Part shown: piece after piece, positions 44,160 to 56,830 of the stretch | How the letters are laid out: every line of letters starts with the position of its first letter | Position numbering within the stretch: the stretch's first letter is position 1 | Source: Amborella trichopoda | Taxonomy: Eukaryota; Streptophyta; Magnoliopsida; Amborellales; Amborellaceae | Assembly: GCF_000471905.2 (NCBI RefSeq) | Contig: NW_006495778.1 | Location: 2,494,765 to 2,558,764 of the forward strand | Length of the DNA stretch: 64,000 bases | Direction of reading: 5' to 3' | Program-made: the position numbers and the translations under genes | Notes under the pieces: generated by a model | Database searches by the model: none | The model's input: only the letters and a program-made list of their open reading frames with translations | Told to the model about the DNA's origin: nothing

Positions 44160-47100
44160 ATGGCATCAACTTGGATATGAATTATACTCAAACTCTAATA
44201 CCCTTCTTAGATGGAAATGATCATAGATTCTCCAAATAAAGACTCTTTTTATCTCCGAATGAAGAAGGTTATTCAGTATCAGAAGATAAAACAACACTTG
44301 ATTCATGGTCGCATGCAAAGAAGAATGAATTCAAGAAAAATGAAAAGAGAGATGCAAAAGCTCATCTCTTCATCCAGTAAAATGTAAGTAAATCTATCTT
44401 TTCTAAAATAAAAATTGCTTCAAAATTCAAAGAAGCTTGGGATATTTTGAAAAATGAATTGCAAGGATCTGAAAAGTGACTTGTATCAAACTCCAAAATT
44501 TATGAAGAGAATTTGATAATTTGATGATGAAAGATAGTGAAGTTGTTTAGAACTTGTTTACTAGAGTTACTGGAATAATAAATCAGATTAGATGTTATGA
44601 AGATGATATTCTTGATAAAAGAATTGTTCAGAAAATTTTGAGAAGCTTGCCTGTAAAGTTTGACTATGTTGTAGCTATCATAGAAGAGTAAAAAGATTTA
44701 TCTAAATTTTCGTTACAAGAATTAAGTGGGTCTCTTGAAGTACATGAGCAAAGAATGGAAAAAATTTTAAACCAAAATATAGAACAAGTTTTTCAGTAAA
44801 AAATGACAGTTTCATAAAAGAAAATTATTAAAGAAAATAAAAAAAGGGGGCACTTCAAAATTATCATAGAGGTAGTGGAAGACAAAAAATTTTCAGAGAC
44901 CAAGGAAGAGGAAGAAATAATTTCAATAACCATAGAAATCCAGATTAAAAATGTAAATTTGAATCTTACTGCATTATTTTCAAAAAATCAGGGCATGAAT
45001 CTAGGGATTGCCGATATAAATGTCAAAAATGTAGAGACCCCAATCGTTCTCAAAGAGATTGTTGGTTCAAATAGAAAAAAGAAGTGCATTTTTTGAAAAT
45101 AATAATAATACAAGCCATATGTTTTATTCATGTATCAATGTTCAACAAAATTCACATGACATATGGTATCTGGATAATGGTTTTAGCAATCTATGACAGG
45201 AAATCAGAGTATGTTGAGATAGATGAAAAAGTCACTGCTAAAGTCAAGCTCAGTGATGGAAAGCTCCAAAATGTTGAAGGATGATGAGTTATTGCAGTAA
45301 AACTAAAATGAGGTAATCCTAAATTCATTCATGATGTTCTTTATGTTCCTGGTTTGACTCAAATCTTTTTAATGCTAGTTAATTGATGAAAAAAGGGTAT
45401 TCAATCAATATATATGAATGTGTGATTTTTTATAAGAAAAATTAACAGACTATAGCTAAGGTGAAAATGACCCCAAATAAGGTTTTTCCTATGGTGCTGC
45501 CGTCATGTAAAAATGATGCGTTGAGTTATGGAAATATTGATAATCTTACTTGTAGCATTTAAGATTTAGGCATTTAAATTTCAAAGATTGAAATTGATGA
45601 ATCAGACAGATATGGTAATTGGACTGCCATCAAGAACCGAAGAAAGAAAAATATGTGAAGGATGTGTCTATGGAAAACTACATAGATTGCCATTTTTAGA
45701 GTCATCTTGGAGAGCAAGAGCTCCATTAGAAATGGTCCATGCAGACATATGTGGACTGACTTAAACATAAACTTTTAATTAAAAAAGATATTTTCTTTTA
45801 ATTGTGATGACTACAACGGAATAATGTGGGTATATTTCTTGGCTAAAAAATCAAAAGAATTTTCAGTTTTTACTCAATTTAAAACTAATGCAGAAAAGCA
45901 AAGTGGTTTTCAATTAAAACCCTGACAACAGATCGAGGAGGAGAATTTACATCAAAAGAATTTTGGAATTTTTGCAAAACTAATGGAATCAGAAGAGAGT
46001 TGACAACAACATATACTCACGACAAAACGGAGTAACATAACGAAGAAACAACACAATAATTGAAATGTCTCAGAGTATGTTGAAAGGTAAGAACCTTCAT
46101 AACAAATTTTTGGCTGAAGCTGTTTATACTATAGTCAATAGTTTGAACATATCTCCTACAAAATCCCTCCAAAATAAAACACCTTTGAAGTATGGTAGAA
46201 GAGAAGACCAAAAGTAAATTATTTGAGAGTTTTTGGATGTAATTCTTATAGGAAAAGTACTTATCAAATAGAGAAAAATTTGATGAAAAAGGTGAAAAAT
46301 ATATCTTTGTGTTGGATGCAATGACGTTTCAAAATCTTATTGTCTTTACAATCCAAAAACAAATAAATCGGTAATTTCCAGAGATGTTATCTTTGATGAA
46401 AAAAGTAAATAGAACTGAAATGAAAATTCTGGCAAAGAAACACAAATTTTAGAGAATGATGATTCAAATAAAAGTTCAAAACCAAGCCCTTCAAGTCCAA
46501 ATCAAGAAAGTCCAAGTTCAAGTTCTTCAGATTTAGAGACGCCTCCCAGAAAAGTAAGGCCTCTTTCAGATATTTATGAATTATGTGATGCTGCTTGCTT
46601 TTCTAGTGAACCATAAAATTTTAAAATTTTATAGAAGTAGCTGAAGAGAAAACTTGGGTAAATGCCATGAATGAAGACATTTCTATTATAAAGAAAAATA
46701 ATACATGGGAATGAGTAGATCACCCAAAAGAAAATGAAGTAATTGGTTTTAAAGGATTTATAAAACCAAATATAATGAAGATGGGTCCATTAAAAAACAC
46801 AAAGCTCCACTAATGGCAAAAGGTTATTCACAACAACCTGGAATAGATTTCCATGAAACATTTGCCCCGGTTGCCAGAATGGAAACTATCGAACTGTTTT
46901 AGTTATAATTGCCCAATTAAAAATTCTATTTTTTCAGTTGGATATAAAATTTGCCTTTTTTAAGTGGGAACTTGAAGAAGTAGTATATATTGAACAACCA
47001 TTGGATTTTGTTGAAAAAAGAAATGAAGAAAAAACTCATAAACTGAAAAAGGCATTATATGGTCTTAAACAAACTCCAAGAGCTTGGAATAGCAAAATAG

Positions 47101-48100
47101 ACAAATATTTTCGGAAAAATAAATTTGAAGGAGCCCAAGTGAACCTTCACTTTATGTGAAAAAGGGAAATGAAAATTCCTTCTTAATTGTATGCCTTTAT
47201 GTAGATAATTTTATATACATAATAGAAGAGTTTAAGACAGCTATGATGAAAGAATATGAAATAATTGATTTAGGAATCATGAAATATTTTCTTGGAATCC
47301 AAGTAAAATAGTCAGATGGGCAAATTTTTATCTCTCAATAAAAATATGTTGAAGATCTCTTGAGGAAATTCAGAATGTCAAATTGCAAGCCAGTGAGTAC
47401 TCCAATGGCAGTGAATGAAAAATTATCAAAATATGATGGTGCAGAAAAATTGATGCATTGATTTATCGAAGCTTGGTTGGATGTTTAATTTATCTGACTA
47501 ACACAAGGCTAGATATTGTGCATGCAATCAGCATTGTTCCATGTTCATAAATTAACTAAGTAAACTACATTTCGCAGCAGCAAAAAGGATTTTAAGATAT
47601 ATCCAAGGAACAAAGAAACACAATATCAAATATATTTATTAAAATGATACTAATCTTGTTGGATTTTTTTATAGTGATTGGACATGTTCGATTGATGATA
47701 AAAAAAGCACCTCCGGCTATATATTATGCCTAGAAAAAAAAGTGATACTGTGGTCATCAAGAAAGCAAAATATTCTGGTTTTATCATCAACAGAAGTCGA
47801 ATATATTTCAGCAACAGGCGCAACATGTGAAGCTATTTGACTCAAAAGAATTTTATCAGACTTGCAGCAAAAGTAAAATTTTCCCACAACAATTTTCTAT
47901 GACAACAAGTCAGTCATTGCAATGAAAAAAAGCCAGTATTTCATAAACGAAATATGACATCATTTTATCATGGAGCTGACAGAAAAAGGAAAAATAGACC
48001 CAAAATTCATCAACACAAATGACTAGCTAGCAGACATCTTCATGAAAACAATTACAATAGACAAATTTATCCAATTCAGAGATATTATGAGAGTAACAAA
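44160..48100 (+). pseudogene. Copia A gag-pol
   Basis: Gag at 44160-45080 with many stops. Integrase near 45720-46210 with TTDRGGEFTSKEFWNFCKTN. RT from 46900: LDIKFAFFKWELEEVVYIEQ, HKLKKALYGLKQTPRAWNSK and, near 47185, CLYVDNFIY, in which the catalytic YVDD has become YVDN. RNase H near 47650-47870 with SDWTCSIDDKKSTSGY and LSSTEVEYISATGATCEA. Stops and frameshifts occur throughout, so it cannot be autonomous. Confidence 0.88.
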
Positions 48101-48102
48101 TT

Positions 48103-48110
48103 AAGGAGGA
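48103..48110 (+). promoter_or_regulatory. Copia A polypurine tract
   Basis: AAGGAGGA immediately before the TG of the 3' LTR; the usual plus-strand priming site. Confidence 0.75.
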
Positions 48111-48418
48111 ATGCTAAAAATAATTTGCCTCTCTCTTACTTTGGTTGTAGAGAAGTCGGTGCAAATAAGAAAAAAATGAAAGATGGAGGAATGCAACCAT
48201 CAAGAAGGCTCTTAGAAGTCAGTGGATCACCTAGAGCCATCTAGTATGGCGGTAAAAAAAAACCTCTAAAAGGAGATGACCGTGAGATGAGACAAATAGG
48301 AAAGAAAATCCAGCATCGAGAGAAAAGAAGTGAGAGTTGTAAGAGGTAAATAAAAGCTCAAAAGAAAGATGTGGTCCAAAGAGACAATCAAACTTGCTTG
48401 TTATTAAAATTATTCCTA

Positions 48419-50620
48419 GGGCCCGTTTGGATAGGAGGAAATTAAGAATCGTAGATATTTGAAATCCTAAGGAAATATATGGATTTTCAATATCAAGGAT
48501 TTTTGTCATGGATTCTTCAAATCTCTTATTTTGATAAACCATACAAAATTCATGGATTCCTTGGAATCACTTCCATGTCCATTATTTGGTAACAAAACTT
48601 GATACAATTTCTCTCTCAAAAAATTTTATATACTTTCTCTTTCGAAAACTCAACATTTGGGAGAGTGTATCTATAAAAATTTTGAGATAGTTTCTATCTC
48701 TAAAATTTGATATGGTTTCTCTCTCTAAAATTTATTTTGCTTTCTATCCAAAATTTAAAATTTGAAAGTAGATTTCTAAAAATTTTGAGATAATTTATGT
48801 TTTTAAATTTTTAGGTGCTTTACTCTCTCTAAAATTTAATATAGTTTATCTTTCTAAAATTTTAAGATACTCTATCTCTAAAACTTAAAAAACTTGAGAT
48901 AGTTCCCCTTTTCAATAATTTTGAGAACGTTGCTCTATCTAAACATTTTTAAGTAGTTCACTCTCTAAAATATGATATAGTTGATCTCTCAAATTTTAAG
49001 ATATTTTCTCTTTCTAGAAGCTCAAATTTGAGATAATTTCTCTCTAATTTTTTTGCAATAGTTTCTTTTTTTAAATTTTTATGTACTTTCTTTCTCTCAA
49101 ATTTGATATAGTTACTCTCTAAAATTTAAAGATGTTTTCTCTATCTAAAACTTCAAGTTTGAGATCGTTTGTCTCTTTAAAATTTGATACAGTGTAAATT
49201 TTGATATACTTTCTCTCTTTAAAACTAAAATTTTGATATAGTTTCTCTCTAATTTTTTTGGAGATTGTTTCTTTCTAAAAATTTCATGTATTTTCTCTAT
49301 CTAAAATTTGATGCAGTTTATCCCTCCAAAATTTTAAAATACTTTCTCTCTCTAAAACATAAATTTTGCGATAGTTTCTCTCTCCAAACTTTTTGAGATA
49401 GTTTCTATCTCTAAAATGTTTTAGGTAGTTTCTATCTCTAAAATTTCATATAATCTTTATCTTTAAAATTAATATATTTTCTCTATCTAAAATTCCAAAT
49501 TCGAGATAGTTTATCTCTAAAACTCAAAATTCGAGATAGTTTCTCTATCTAAAAAATGAGATATTTCTCTCTCTAAATTTTTTTGCCAGTTTCTCCTTTT
49601 AGAATTTATAATAATTTCTCTTTAAAAGTTTAATAATACTTTATCTCTCTACAATTTTAAGAATACTCTCTCTAAAACCTAAGATTTGATATAGTTTCTT
49701 TCTCTAAAAATTAAAATATTTTTCTCTCTCTAAAAGTTTTGAAATAGTTTCTCTCTCTAAAAAATTGAGATAGTTTCTCTCTCTAAAAATTTGCATATAC
49801 TTTCTCTCTCTAAAATATGATAGTTTCTCTTTAAAACTTAAAATTTGAGATAGTTTCTCTCTCTAAAATTTTGAGATAGTTTATCTCTCTAAAATTTTGT
49901 AGTACTTTCCCTCTTCAAATTTTAACATACTTTCTCTCCCTTAAATTTTAACATACTTTCTCTCTCTTAAATTTTAATATACTCTCTCTTTCTAAAAGTT
50001 GAAATTTGAGATAGTTTCTCTCTCTAAAATTTTGAGATAGTTCATCTCTCTAAAAAAAATTGTTATTTTCTCTCTCTAAAATTTTAAAGTACTTTCTCTC
50101 TCTACAATTTTAACCTACTGTCTCTCTCTAAAAGTTAAAATTTGAGATAGTTTCTCTCTCTAAAATTTTGAGATAGTTTATCTCTCAAAAAAAATTGGTA
50201 CTTTCTCCCTCTAAAATTTTAACATACTTTCTCTCTCGTCTTTATAAAAAAACACACTTTCTCTCTCTAAAATTTTAAATAATTTCTCTCTCTAAAATTT
50301 AAACTTTGATATAGTTTTTTTCTCTAAATATTTTGAGATAGTTTCTCTCTTTAAAAAATTTAAGTACTTTCTCTCTCTAAAATGTTCATACCTACCAAAT
50401 GCTCCATATGTTTCGGGTTCAGGGAGCGAATGAGTGAAATCCATGGGCGTTGAAAATGAAAAAAAATAGGTTGTGGTGTGGAAATGAAATCATGGAAAAG
50501 GAGGCCTTATTTCCATGATTTTGATTTTCCCAATTTTAAGAATCCTAGTCATTAAGCAATCCACAGGGTGGATTTTGGCAAAATCCAAGATATTATGAAT
50601 TTATTTACCCAAACAAACCC
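48419..50620. mobile_element. PIF/Harbinger-like non-autonomous element
   Basis: Flanked by CTA at 48416-48418 and 50621-50623. Inward ends GGGCCCGTTTGGATA and GGGTTTGTTTGGGTA. The 5' LTR shows the empty site with a single CTA. A 3-bp duplication and GGG...GTTTGG ends fit PIF/Harbinger (Tourist-type) elements, though CTA is not the commonest target. About 1.8 kb of its 2.2 kb is minisatellite. Confidence 0.8.
48600..50390. repeat. CT-rich minisatellite, unit about 25-40 bp
   Basis: Dozens of degenerate copies of TTTGAGATAGTTTCTCTCTC followed by TAAAATTTT. The copies are most regular at 49740-50390 and more diverged at 48600-49500. Confidence 0.9.
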
Positions 50621-51082
50621 CTATTATATTAATAAAATAGTGGAATATCTTTAAATCAATATGCTTCTACAAATTTCCAACCGAAAAAACACAGGAAACA
50701 CACAACACATTGTTATGCTATGATTCTTCAAGAAGTAGAAGGAAAATGTCCCCTTGAAAAACTTTGTGATGGGAAAGTCGGCAAAGCTCTAAAAAAACAA
50801 TTGATTCCATCAATATGAAGCCATCGTACTTATGCATAGGTTTACAAACTTGGGACCCACGAAACAAAATGCATACAAAGAAGCAAAGTTTAAGTTAATA
50901 CCAGCAACGTATAATAAGAATTAAAGGCGTTTCTGCAAAGAGAAAAAATCTTTGATGTGATATCATCCATGTAAGCAAGATGGCAATGGCAAGGACAATA
51001 GCTATGAATCTCCCTTTGATAAGGCTCACTGAAGAATTCTAAAGAGAGAAGAGAAAATAGTTAGGTAACAGAAAACTCATTT

Positions 51083-51094
51083 GCTTTGATACCA
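51083..51094 (-). promoter_or_regulatory. Copia B primer-binding site
   Basis: Minus-strand TGGTATCAAAGC, complementary to the 3' end of initiator tRNA-Met as in most plant copia elements, directly inside the LTR edge. Confidence 0.75.
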
Positions 51095-51300
51095 TGTTAG
51101 AAAAGTTGTACGTGAATACATGTCTTTCCATTGACATTTTTCAACTACATAGATATATAATGTATAGAAAATTCTTTTAATTATGGGATACATGTGATAC
51201 AAAATCAGAAATCTTGAGACCATTTATTTTTGGTACAATAATATCACAATCATTTTTAGCTATTGGGTTTAAAATCCAATAGATGACAGTGTTTCACAAT

Positions 51301-52870
51301 ACCAAAGAATTTTATTTTGGATATTGTGCTCTATCAATCATATATTTCCAATTACCCAATTTCAAATCTAGTGATTGATGATGATTGTGGTCTCCTTGTA
51401 TAAAAAGTAAATAGTATCATTGTATCAATTTCCTTTCATTTGTGTAAGAGGCAAAAAAAAAAAACAAAAACGAAGAGAGTCACAATTAGTGGTGGAGAAC
51501 CATAGATTACTTCTGAATTCATAAAATAAATTTCTACTGTCATGTGATTCAAAAAGTAATAAAACAAATCCAAAAAATAAAAAAAGACGCCTCCTTCCCA
51601 TGTCTCTTGCAAAAAGAGTGCCATCATTTTTGCTAATCATGGTGATTTTCTTAATGTGTCGAGTCCATCATGTAGTCGAGTCCATCATGTAGATGGTGGT
51701 TGATAATGAGGAATCTTTTACTTATTTATTTATTATTTATATAGGATGCCAACAATGACTAATGGGTTCAAATTGCTTGGAATTGGCAAACCGTCTTAAT
51801 CCAATCGTATGTTCACATGGTTTATTGAGATATGAATAAACAATATATTACATAGAGCATATTCAAGCCCCTAGACAAAGGCATAACTTTTTTGGAGAAT
51901 GATGGACAAAGTAGCATTACTCCACAATAGTCCTTCATCATCATGTACCTGGTTATGTTATTTTGTACACGCAAGATATTTGTGTGTACTTTTGGTGGCC
52001 AAGTTGGGATTATGAATAAAATCTGAACAAAGAAGCTGACCCCATTTCTGTGTACGTATGATTAGTTTTATTTTTTTGCCAAATAAAACAAACCGCAAAT
52101 AATTGAGATAAGGACCTGATAATAATATTGATTTTTTGACAAATAAAATGAATTATCAGCTACAATACTTGGCAAGTAATGAAATTCCTGGTCACCACAA
52201 ATATTATATGGCTCACATCTTGACAAACATGTAAAGGGAAGACATGAATGGGTTAAGAGGTTCCTTTCTCATTAAAGTAGGAGATAACAAGCTCACTTCA
52301 CATTAAGTGGGACGGAAGCCACATTTACTTGGACAATATCATGTGGTAGTTTATATATAGGTGTGTGTGAGTATAGACCCCACTGGGATTTGGAAAATAA
52401 AAGTTGTGAACGTATGTTCTAAGTGGCCATTATTTTCATTTGTGTGGGTAAGTTCATATTAGTCCGGTTAGCAAAGAGAGATACAATTCTTTGGAACTTT
52501 TTATCACCCTTGTTTTCTTGAGAATAGTGCCAAAGATTATATGCTCCACCAAGAGGATAATGCACCTTTACTCTCTTCGGTAAACCTTGGCTAACTGCCT
52601 AAAAATATCCTAGCTAGAGTTATTTTTAGGGCCCCACATTATAGTTATTGAACCTTCTTAACCAAGGACTGACCCAAAAAAAATGATGAGCACTACATGT
52701 CAGCTTAAAAAAAATAATATTCCAAAAATTGAATGAAGACCGTTGGACTTTTAAGTAATTAGATATAACCGTTTAGGAGCTAAAAATCTATTTTAATTTT
52801 CCTTTGTTTAAAAGGACTTAATTATTGATTTTAGAGTGGATCCCAAACTATTATCCTCCTCGGCAAGAAG
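51301..52870. other. Intergenic AT-rich stretch
   Basis: May contain the rest of the copia B 5' LTR at its start. A 17-bp tandem duplication, TCGAGTCCATCATGTAG, lies near 51658-51692. No gene seen. Confidence 0.45.
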
Positions 52871-52879
52871 GGAGTAAGT

Positions 52880-53590
52880 CTTTTTTTTAAAAAAAACATT
52901 AAATAGATCTCATTGAGAGAATGAAAAAGGTACAACACAAATAGAAACCAAGAAGAAAAGAAAAGATATAGGTGAGATGAAAGGGGACATAAGGGAGCAA
53001 GGGTACAAAGGTCTAGAGCATTGTTGCCTCTTTGGCAAAACGGTCAGCTTCTCCATTCCGCTCCCTATGTATGTGCTTGTATACCACTTTTATCCCATAC
53101 AAGGTTTATATAATCTCATCCATGATTGAGATTCAATACCATGACATAAGGGTCAATGGACCATGCAATTAAATTCGCAGAGTCACTTTCAATAATCAAG
53201 CGACTCTACTTCATTAATCCCACAAAACGGGATAGCCCGCACTTGCTCCTGACTTCTAACAACCTAGTGGTGGCAATTTCCAAAGACTTGATCAAATAAG
53301 CTGCCCTACGTTTGAAAAAAAGGTCTTTAAACTAGGTAAAGATTGAGGATAGACCAATAATGAGGTAAAGCATGTGCCTAAACTATGACAATAATTTTAA
53401 TGGCTTGAGAGATCTAAGCAGTGTCTTTCCTTTTGCCCTCAAAGGTTTTGAGGTTTCATTTTTCCTAACGTACCAAAGGATAACCGCTAGTAGAATCCTC
53501 CAAATGATCAGTCCAATAGCTGTGAAATTAGGGGTCTAAATTTGATATAGCATTTGATCTATGAAGTTGTGTTGGACCCATATCCACCCC
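52880..53590 (-). mobile_element. LINE 3' fragment (RNase H tail)
   Basis: Minus strand near 53010-53110 reads YKHIHRERNGEADRFAKEAT, and near 53140-53220 LIIESDSANLIAWSIDP: RNase H blocks of a plant LINE. Tail ends in an A/T-rich run near 52880. Confidence 0.75.
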
Positions 53591-53595
53591 AATAG

Positions 53596-54140
53596 TGTTG
53601 TACGCGGAAGCTCTAAACCCGATGGGTTCATTTTTAGCAAATAAAGTACAAGAATAAAGTATGAAACACACACTACAAGAACACAAAGATTTACGTGGTT
53701 CATCTTAAGAGGATTACATCTACGGGCACGACAAAATAAAGTCCACTATACCAAGAACAGTTACATTATAGATTTTGGGTTGTTTGTCCTTTTAGTTAGA
53801 GAGAAATTCAATTTCTTGTTGCTCTCGTATTTCTATGGTCGGCAATGGTTGCCAGAAGTAAAGAGAAGGAAGAACGACATGTGCTGTCGGTCGGGAGAGT
53901 GATTTAAAAGGGTTTGCTTGACTGGGTTTTATAGAGGGTTAGAGAAGTAACTCTATGTCTCAAAATCTATGATATAACTTTTATTGATATATTGGATTTC
54001 AGTTTGCCGTGCTCATGGTTGTAGCCCTCTTGGGGTGAACCACACAAATCTTTGTGTTCTTATAGTGTGCGTTTGGTGCTTTATTTTTCGTACTTTATTT
54101 TCCAAATATCAACCCATCGGGTTTAGAGTTTTCGCATACA
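53596..54140. repeat. Inverted LTR-like arms
   Basis: 53596-53780 starts TGTTGTACGCGG...CTCTAAACCCGATGGGTT; the reverse complement of 53960-54140 starts TGTATGCGAAAACTCTAAAC and stays alignable for about 185 bp, including AAGAACACAAAGATTT. The right arm is followed by GGTATCAAAGCC, a primer-binding site, so it is the end of a plus-strand 5' LTR; the left arm is the same LTR in minus orientation. Confidence 0.8.
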
Positions 54141-54356
54141 ATAAGGGGTATCAAAGCCTGATGTGTGGTTGTCAGTATGGAAGAAAAGATGTCAAATGCA
54201 AAGTTCAAGGTAGAGAAATTTGATGGCAAGTACTATTTTTCAACAAGAATGATTAAGAAATTTATTTGGCAAAATATGAAAAATTTATGAAGTTATCAAA
54301 TGGATGTTGGCACGGTGAGTACATTATTTTGATATCAAGGTGGAGATTATCGTGAC
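54141..54356 (+). pseudogene. Copia gag start and polypurine tract (plus-strand remnant)
   Basis: After the primer site, a start near 54178 reads MEEKMSNAKFKVEKFDGKYY, the N-terminus of copia gag. It decays within 150 bp and is followed by AAGGTGGAGATT, typical of a polypurine tract. Nearly all of gag-pol is deleted. Confidence 0.6.
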
Positions 54357-54960
54357 CAGTTGAGGAGGTAACTCGTCGTATTGATTGCTTCTGCATAAAA
54401 GTCCTTTGACAAACTAGCATTACTCAACATGCTATGGGCTTTCTCTAGAAGTGTTATGTTCATGCACTCATCAACTCCATTCTGTTGCGGTGTCTTCGGA
54501 GTGAAGTGACGAATAATTCTTTCGCTCTTGTAAAAATTCACAAACTCCGCTGAAGTGTACTCTCCACTATTACCAGTCTTCAAGTGCTTGACCTTCTTCC
54601 CATATCTTTCCAATGCTTGAATGTGTTAAATACGCCTGCCTTTTTATTCAATGTGTAAATCCACACATGCTTTGAGAAATCATCTATAAAGGAAACAAAG
54701 TATAGAGGTCCACCTTTGGAGACAATCGATGCAGGGCTCCATACATCTAAATGAATATAATCAAGAATACCTTTTGTGGTATGTTCTGACGTGTGAAACT
54801 GAACCCTACACTATTTACTATAAACACAATGCTCACAGAAGTGCAACTTGCACTTCTTTATGTCATTGATCAACTAACGTTTGCTAAGTTCTGCCAAAGC
54901 TCTCTCACCCATGTGGCCCAAGGACTCATCCTAATCTAAGTAGGACTTATCCATAAAATA
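54347..54960 (-). pseudogene. Copia C pre-integrase and integrase
   Basis: The lower frame (54347-54613) reads KKVKHLKTGNSGEYTSAEFV and TPKTPQQNGVDECMNITLLE: the second Asp region (altered to N in TGNSGEY) and the Q-Q-N-G-V segment. Higher up, decayed pre-integrase (HMGE, CEHCVYSK-like) extends to about 54950. Confidence 0.8.
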
Positions 54961-55109
54961 AGATCCGACATAATAAGAATTATTTAAAAATAAGAAACCT
55001 AAATTAAAGGAAACTAATCCTTAATATTTGAGATTCATGACAATAATTATCAACAAATCTCCACATTGGCTTGAATTTCAAAAGAGATTTCCATCGACCG
55101 TCATCTTCA

Positions 55110-56441
55110 CACTAGGCACTTATCTTGACAACACATTAGTTAAATCCAAGTATAGCTTGAACTTCCGTAATGGAACCGGCTTTGTCAACATATCTACAAC
55201 ATTCTTCTTAGTGTCAATCTTCAGTAACAAGATATCACCTTCAGCTATTATATCACAAATAAAATGATACCTGACATCAATATGCTTTGTCCTTGCATAA
55301 TATACCTAGTTCTTCGCCAAATGTACTGCGCTCTAACTATTACAATAAATAATAGTTCCATCCTATTATAAGCCCAAATCGCTTACAAGCCTTTCAAGCC
55401 AAATGACTTTTTTCACTGCCTCAGTAGCAACACTGTATTCTACTTCAATCGTAGACAAGGAAACCATGGTTTGTAGCAACGACCTCCAACTGATTGTAGC
55501 TCCTACAAGTTTAAATACGTAACTTGTAGTAGATCTCCTACAATCCAAATCACCTGCGAAGTCAGCATCAATATAACAAATAACTTTGTCACCAAACCCG
55601 TTATCTCTAATAAACACCAGACCTACATCTGATGTACCCCTTAGGTAACACAAAATCCATTTTACCGCATGTCAATGCTCATTTCCTGGATTAGCCATAT
55701 ACTTGCTGACAACACTAACAACATGAGAAATATATGGATGAGTGCAAACCAGTGCATACATGAGGCTTCCAACTGCACTCGCATAGGGAATATCAAACAT
55801 GTATTCCCTTTCAGCATCTGAACTTGGAGATAATGTTGTTGACAATCTGAAATGCACAGCAAGAGGAGTACATATGAGATGTGCATTTTCCATCCCGAAT
55901 CTAACGAGGACCTTCTCAATGTCCTTTTGAGATAGCCACAATTTACCAGTGCCAATCTCCATGCTCAAAATTTTCTTTGTTGAACCTAAATCTTTCATTT
56001 CAAATTCTCTAACAAGCTAAGTCTTCAATTTACTAATTTCTGAATAATTCTTCGCAATAATAAACATATCATCCACATAGAGCAATAAATAGATGCACGA
56101 ACTATTAGTAAATCTTTTAAAATAGACACAATTGTCATACTTACTTTTGACATATTCACGTCCAATCATGAATGTATCAAAGCTCTTGTACCGCTATTTA
56201 AGAGACTACTTTAGGCCATACAATGACTTCTTCAGCTTGCAGACATGGTATTCCTTCCTTTAAAGACAAACCCTTTTGGTTGAGTTATATAAATTTGTTC
56301 TTTTAACTCTCTATTACAGAATGTAGTCTTGACATCAAGTTGCTCTAACTTCAAATCAAATAATACAACTATGGCTAGTAACTCCAAATCAAACAATGTA
56401 ATCCAAAATATCCATAGGAACCACTTCTCTACAAGAAACAA
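55110..56441 (-). pseudogene. Copia C reverse transcriptase and RNase H
   Basis: Minus strand: QLDVKTTFCNRELKEQIYIT (56232-56441) starts RT; near 56060 a decayed Y-V-D-D segment; MKDLGSTKKILSMEIGTGKL (55998) and PYASAVGSLMYALVCTHPYI; RNase H 55366-55653 with YIDADFAGDLDCRRSTTSYV and VSLSTIEVEYSVATEAVKKV; an end near 55110 with KHIDVRYHFI. RT-RNase H stands upstream of integrase here, the reverse of copia order, so two copies or a rearrangement are joined. Confidence 0.82.
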
Positions 56442-56830
56442 GCCCCTTAATCTTTAAGAGTCTACATGAGGCACCATTACAATGTTTCTCTCTATAGGAA
56501 GAAACTCTCATCTATCTAATAGGAAGCCTTGCATCTTATGCATAGGAGGCCCTACTCCCCTCTCTCTCTTTAGGAAGCCACCTTTCCCATATGGTGGCCT
56601 AAATAGGGCACACCAATTCTCTGCTATTTCATCTCATATATATAAGGTTAGGAATTCACACTAAATAGAAAACTTCATATACATATTACATATATCTCAA
56701 TACCAAGAGATATATCTAAGAGTCCTAATCTTTTTGGATTTCTATTTCCTTTATGAAACTTATCAATATCAATCTCAATGCCACATAATATGTTATTTCT
56801 TTATGTGGGTGATTTTGGATAGCACTAAAT
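56442..56830. other. No gene recognised; possible LTR remnant
   Basis: Contains repeated TCTCTATAGGAAG / TCTTTAGGAAGCC and ATATATAAGG (TATA-like). Could be LTR-derived; not proven. Confidence 0.3.

Larger units (their letters stand above)
43666..50682 (+). mobile_element. Ty1/copia element A (plus)
   Basis: 5' LTR 43666-44112, primer site 44115-44126, gag-pol 44160-48100, polypurine tract 48103-48110, 3' LTR 48112-50682. Flanking 5 bp are GGAAA (43661-43665) and GAAAA (50683-50687). It lies in copia B in the opposite orientation. Domain order is normal: gag, protease, integrase, RT, RNase H. Confidence 0.9.
48112..50682 (+). repeat. Copia A 3' LTR, interrupted
   Basis: Starts TGCTAAAAATAATT and ends TTTCCAACC. 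Without the 2.2-kb insert it is about 366 bp, shorter than the 5' LTR because of a deletion in its last 100 bp. Confidence 0.88.
41353..51300 (-). mobile_element. Ty1/copia element B (minus), split by element A
   Basis: Its 5' LTR lies above 51095 (inner edge on the minus strand ...CTAACA) and is followed by a primer site TGGTATCAAAGC (51083-51094). Its leader runs from 51082 down to 50688. It resumes at 43660 with gag and continues to integrase at 41353. Reverse transcriptase, RNase H and the 3' LTR are missing, so it is truncated. The outer edge of the 5' LTR was not resolved. Confidence 0.7.

Noticed and set aside
48600-50390. CRISPR-like array
   Set aside because: Units are degenerate, CT-rich, without regular spacers, and the context is a plant transposon.
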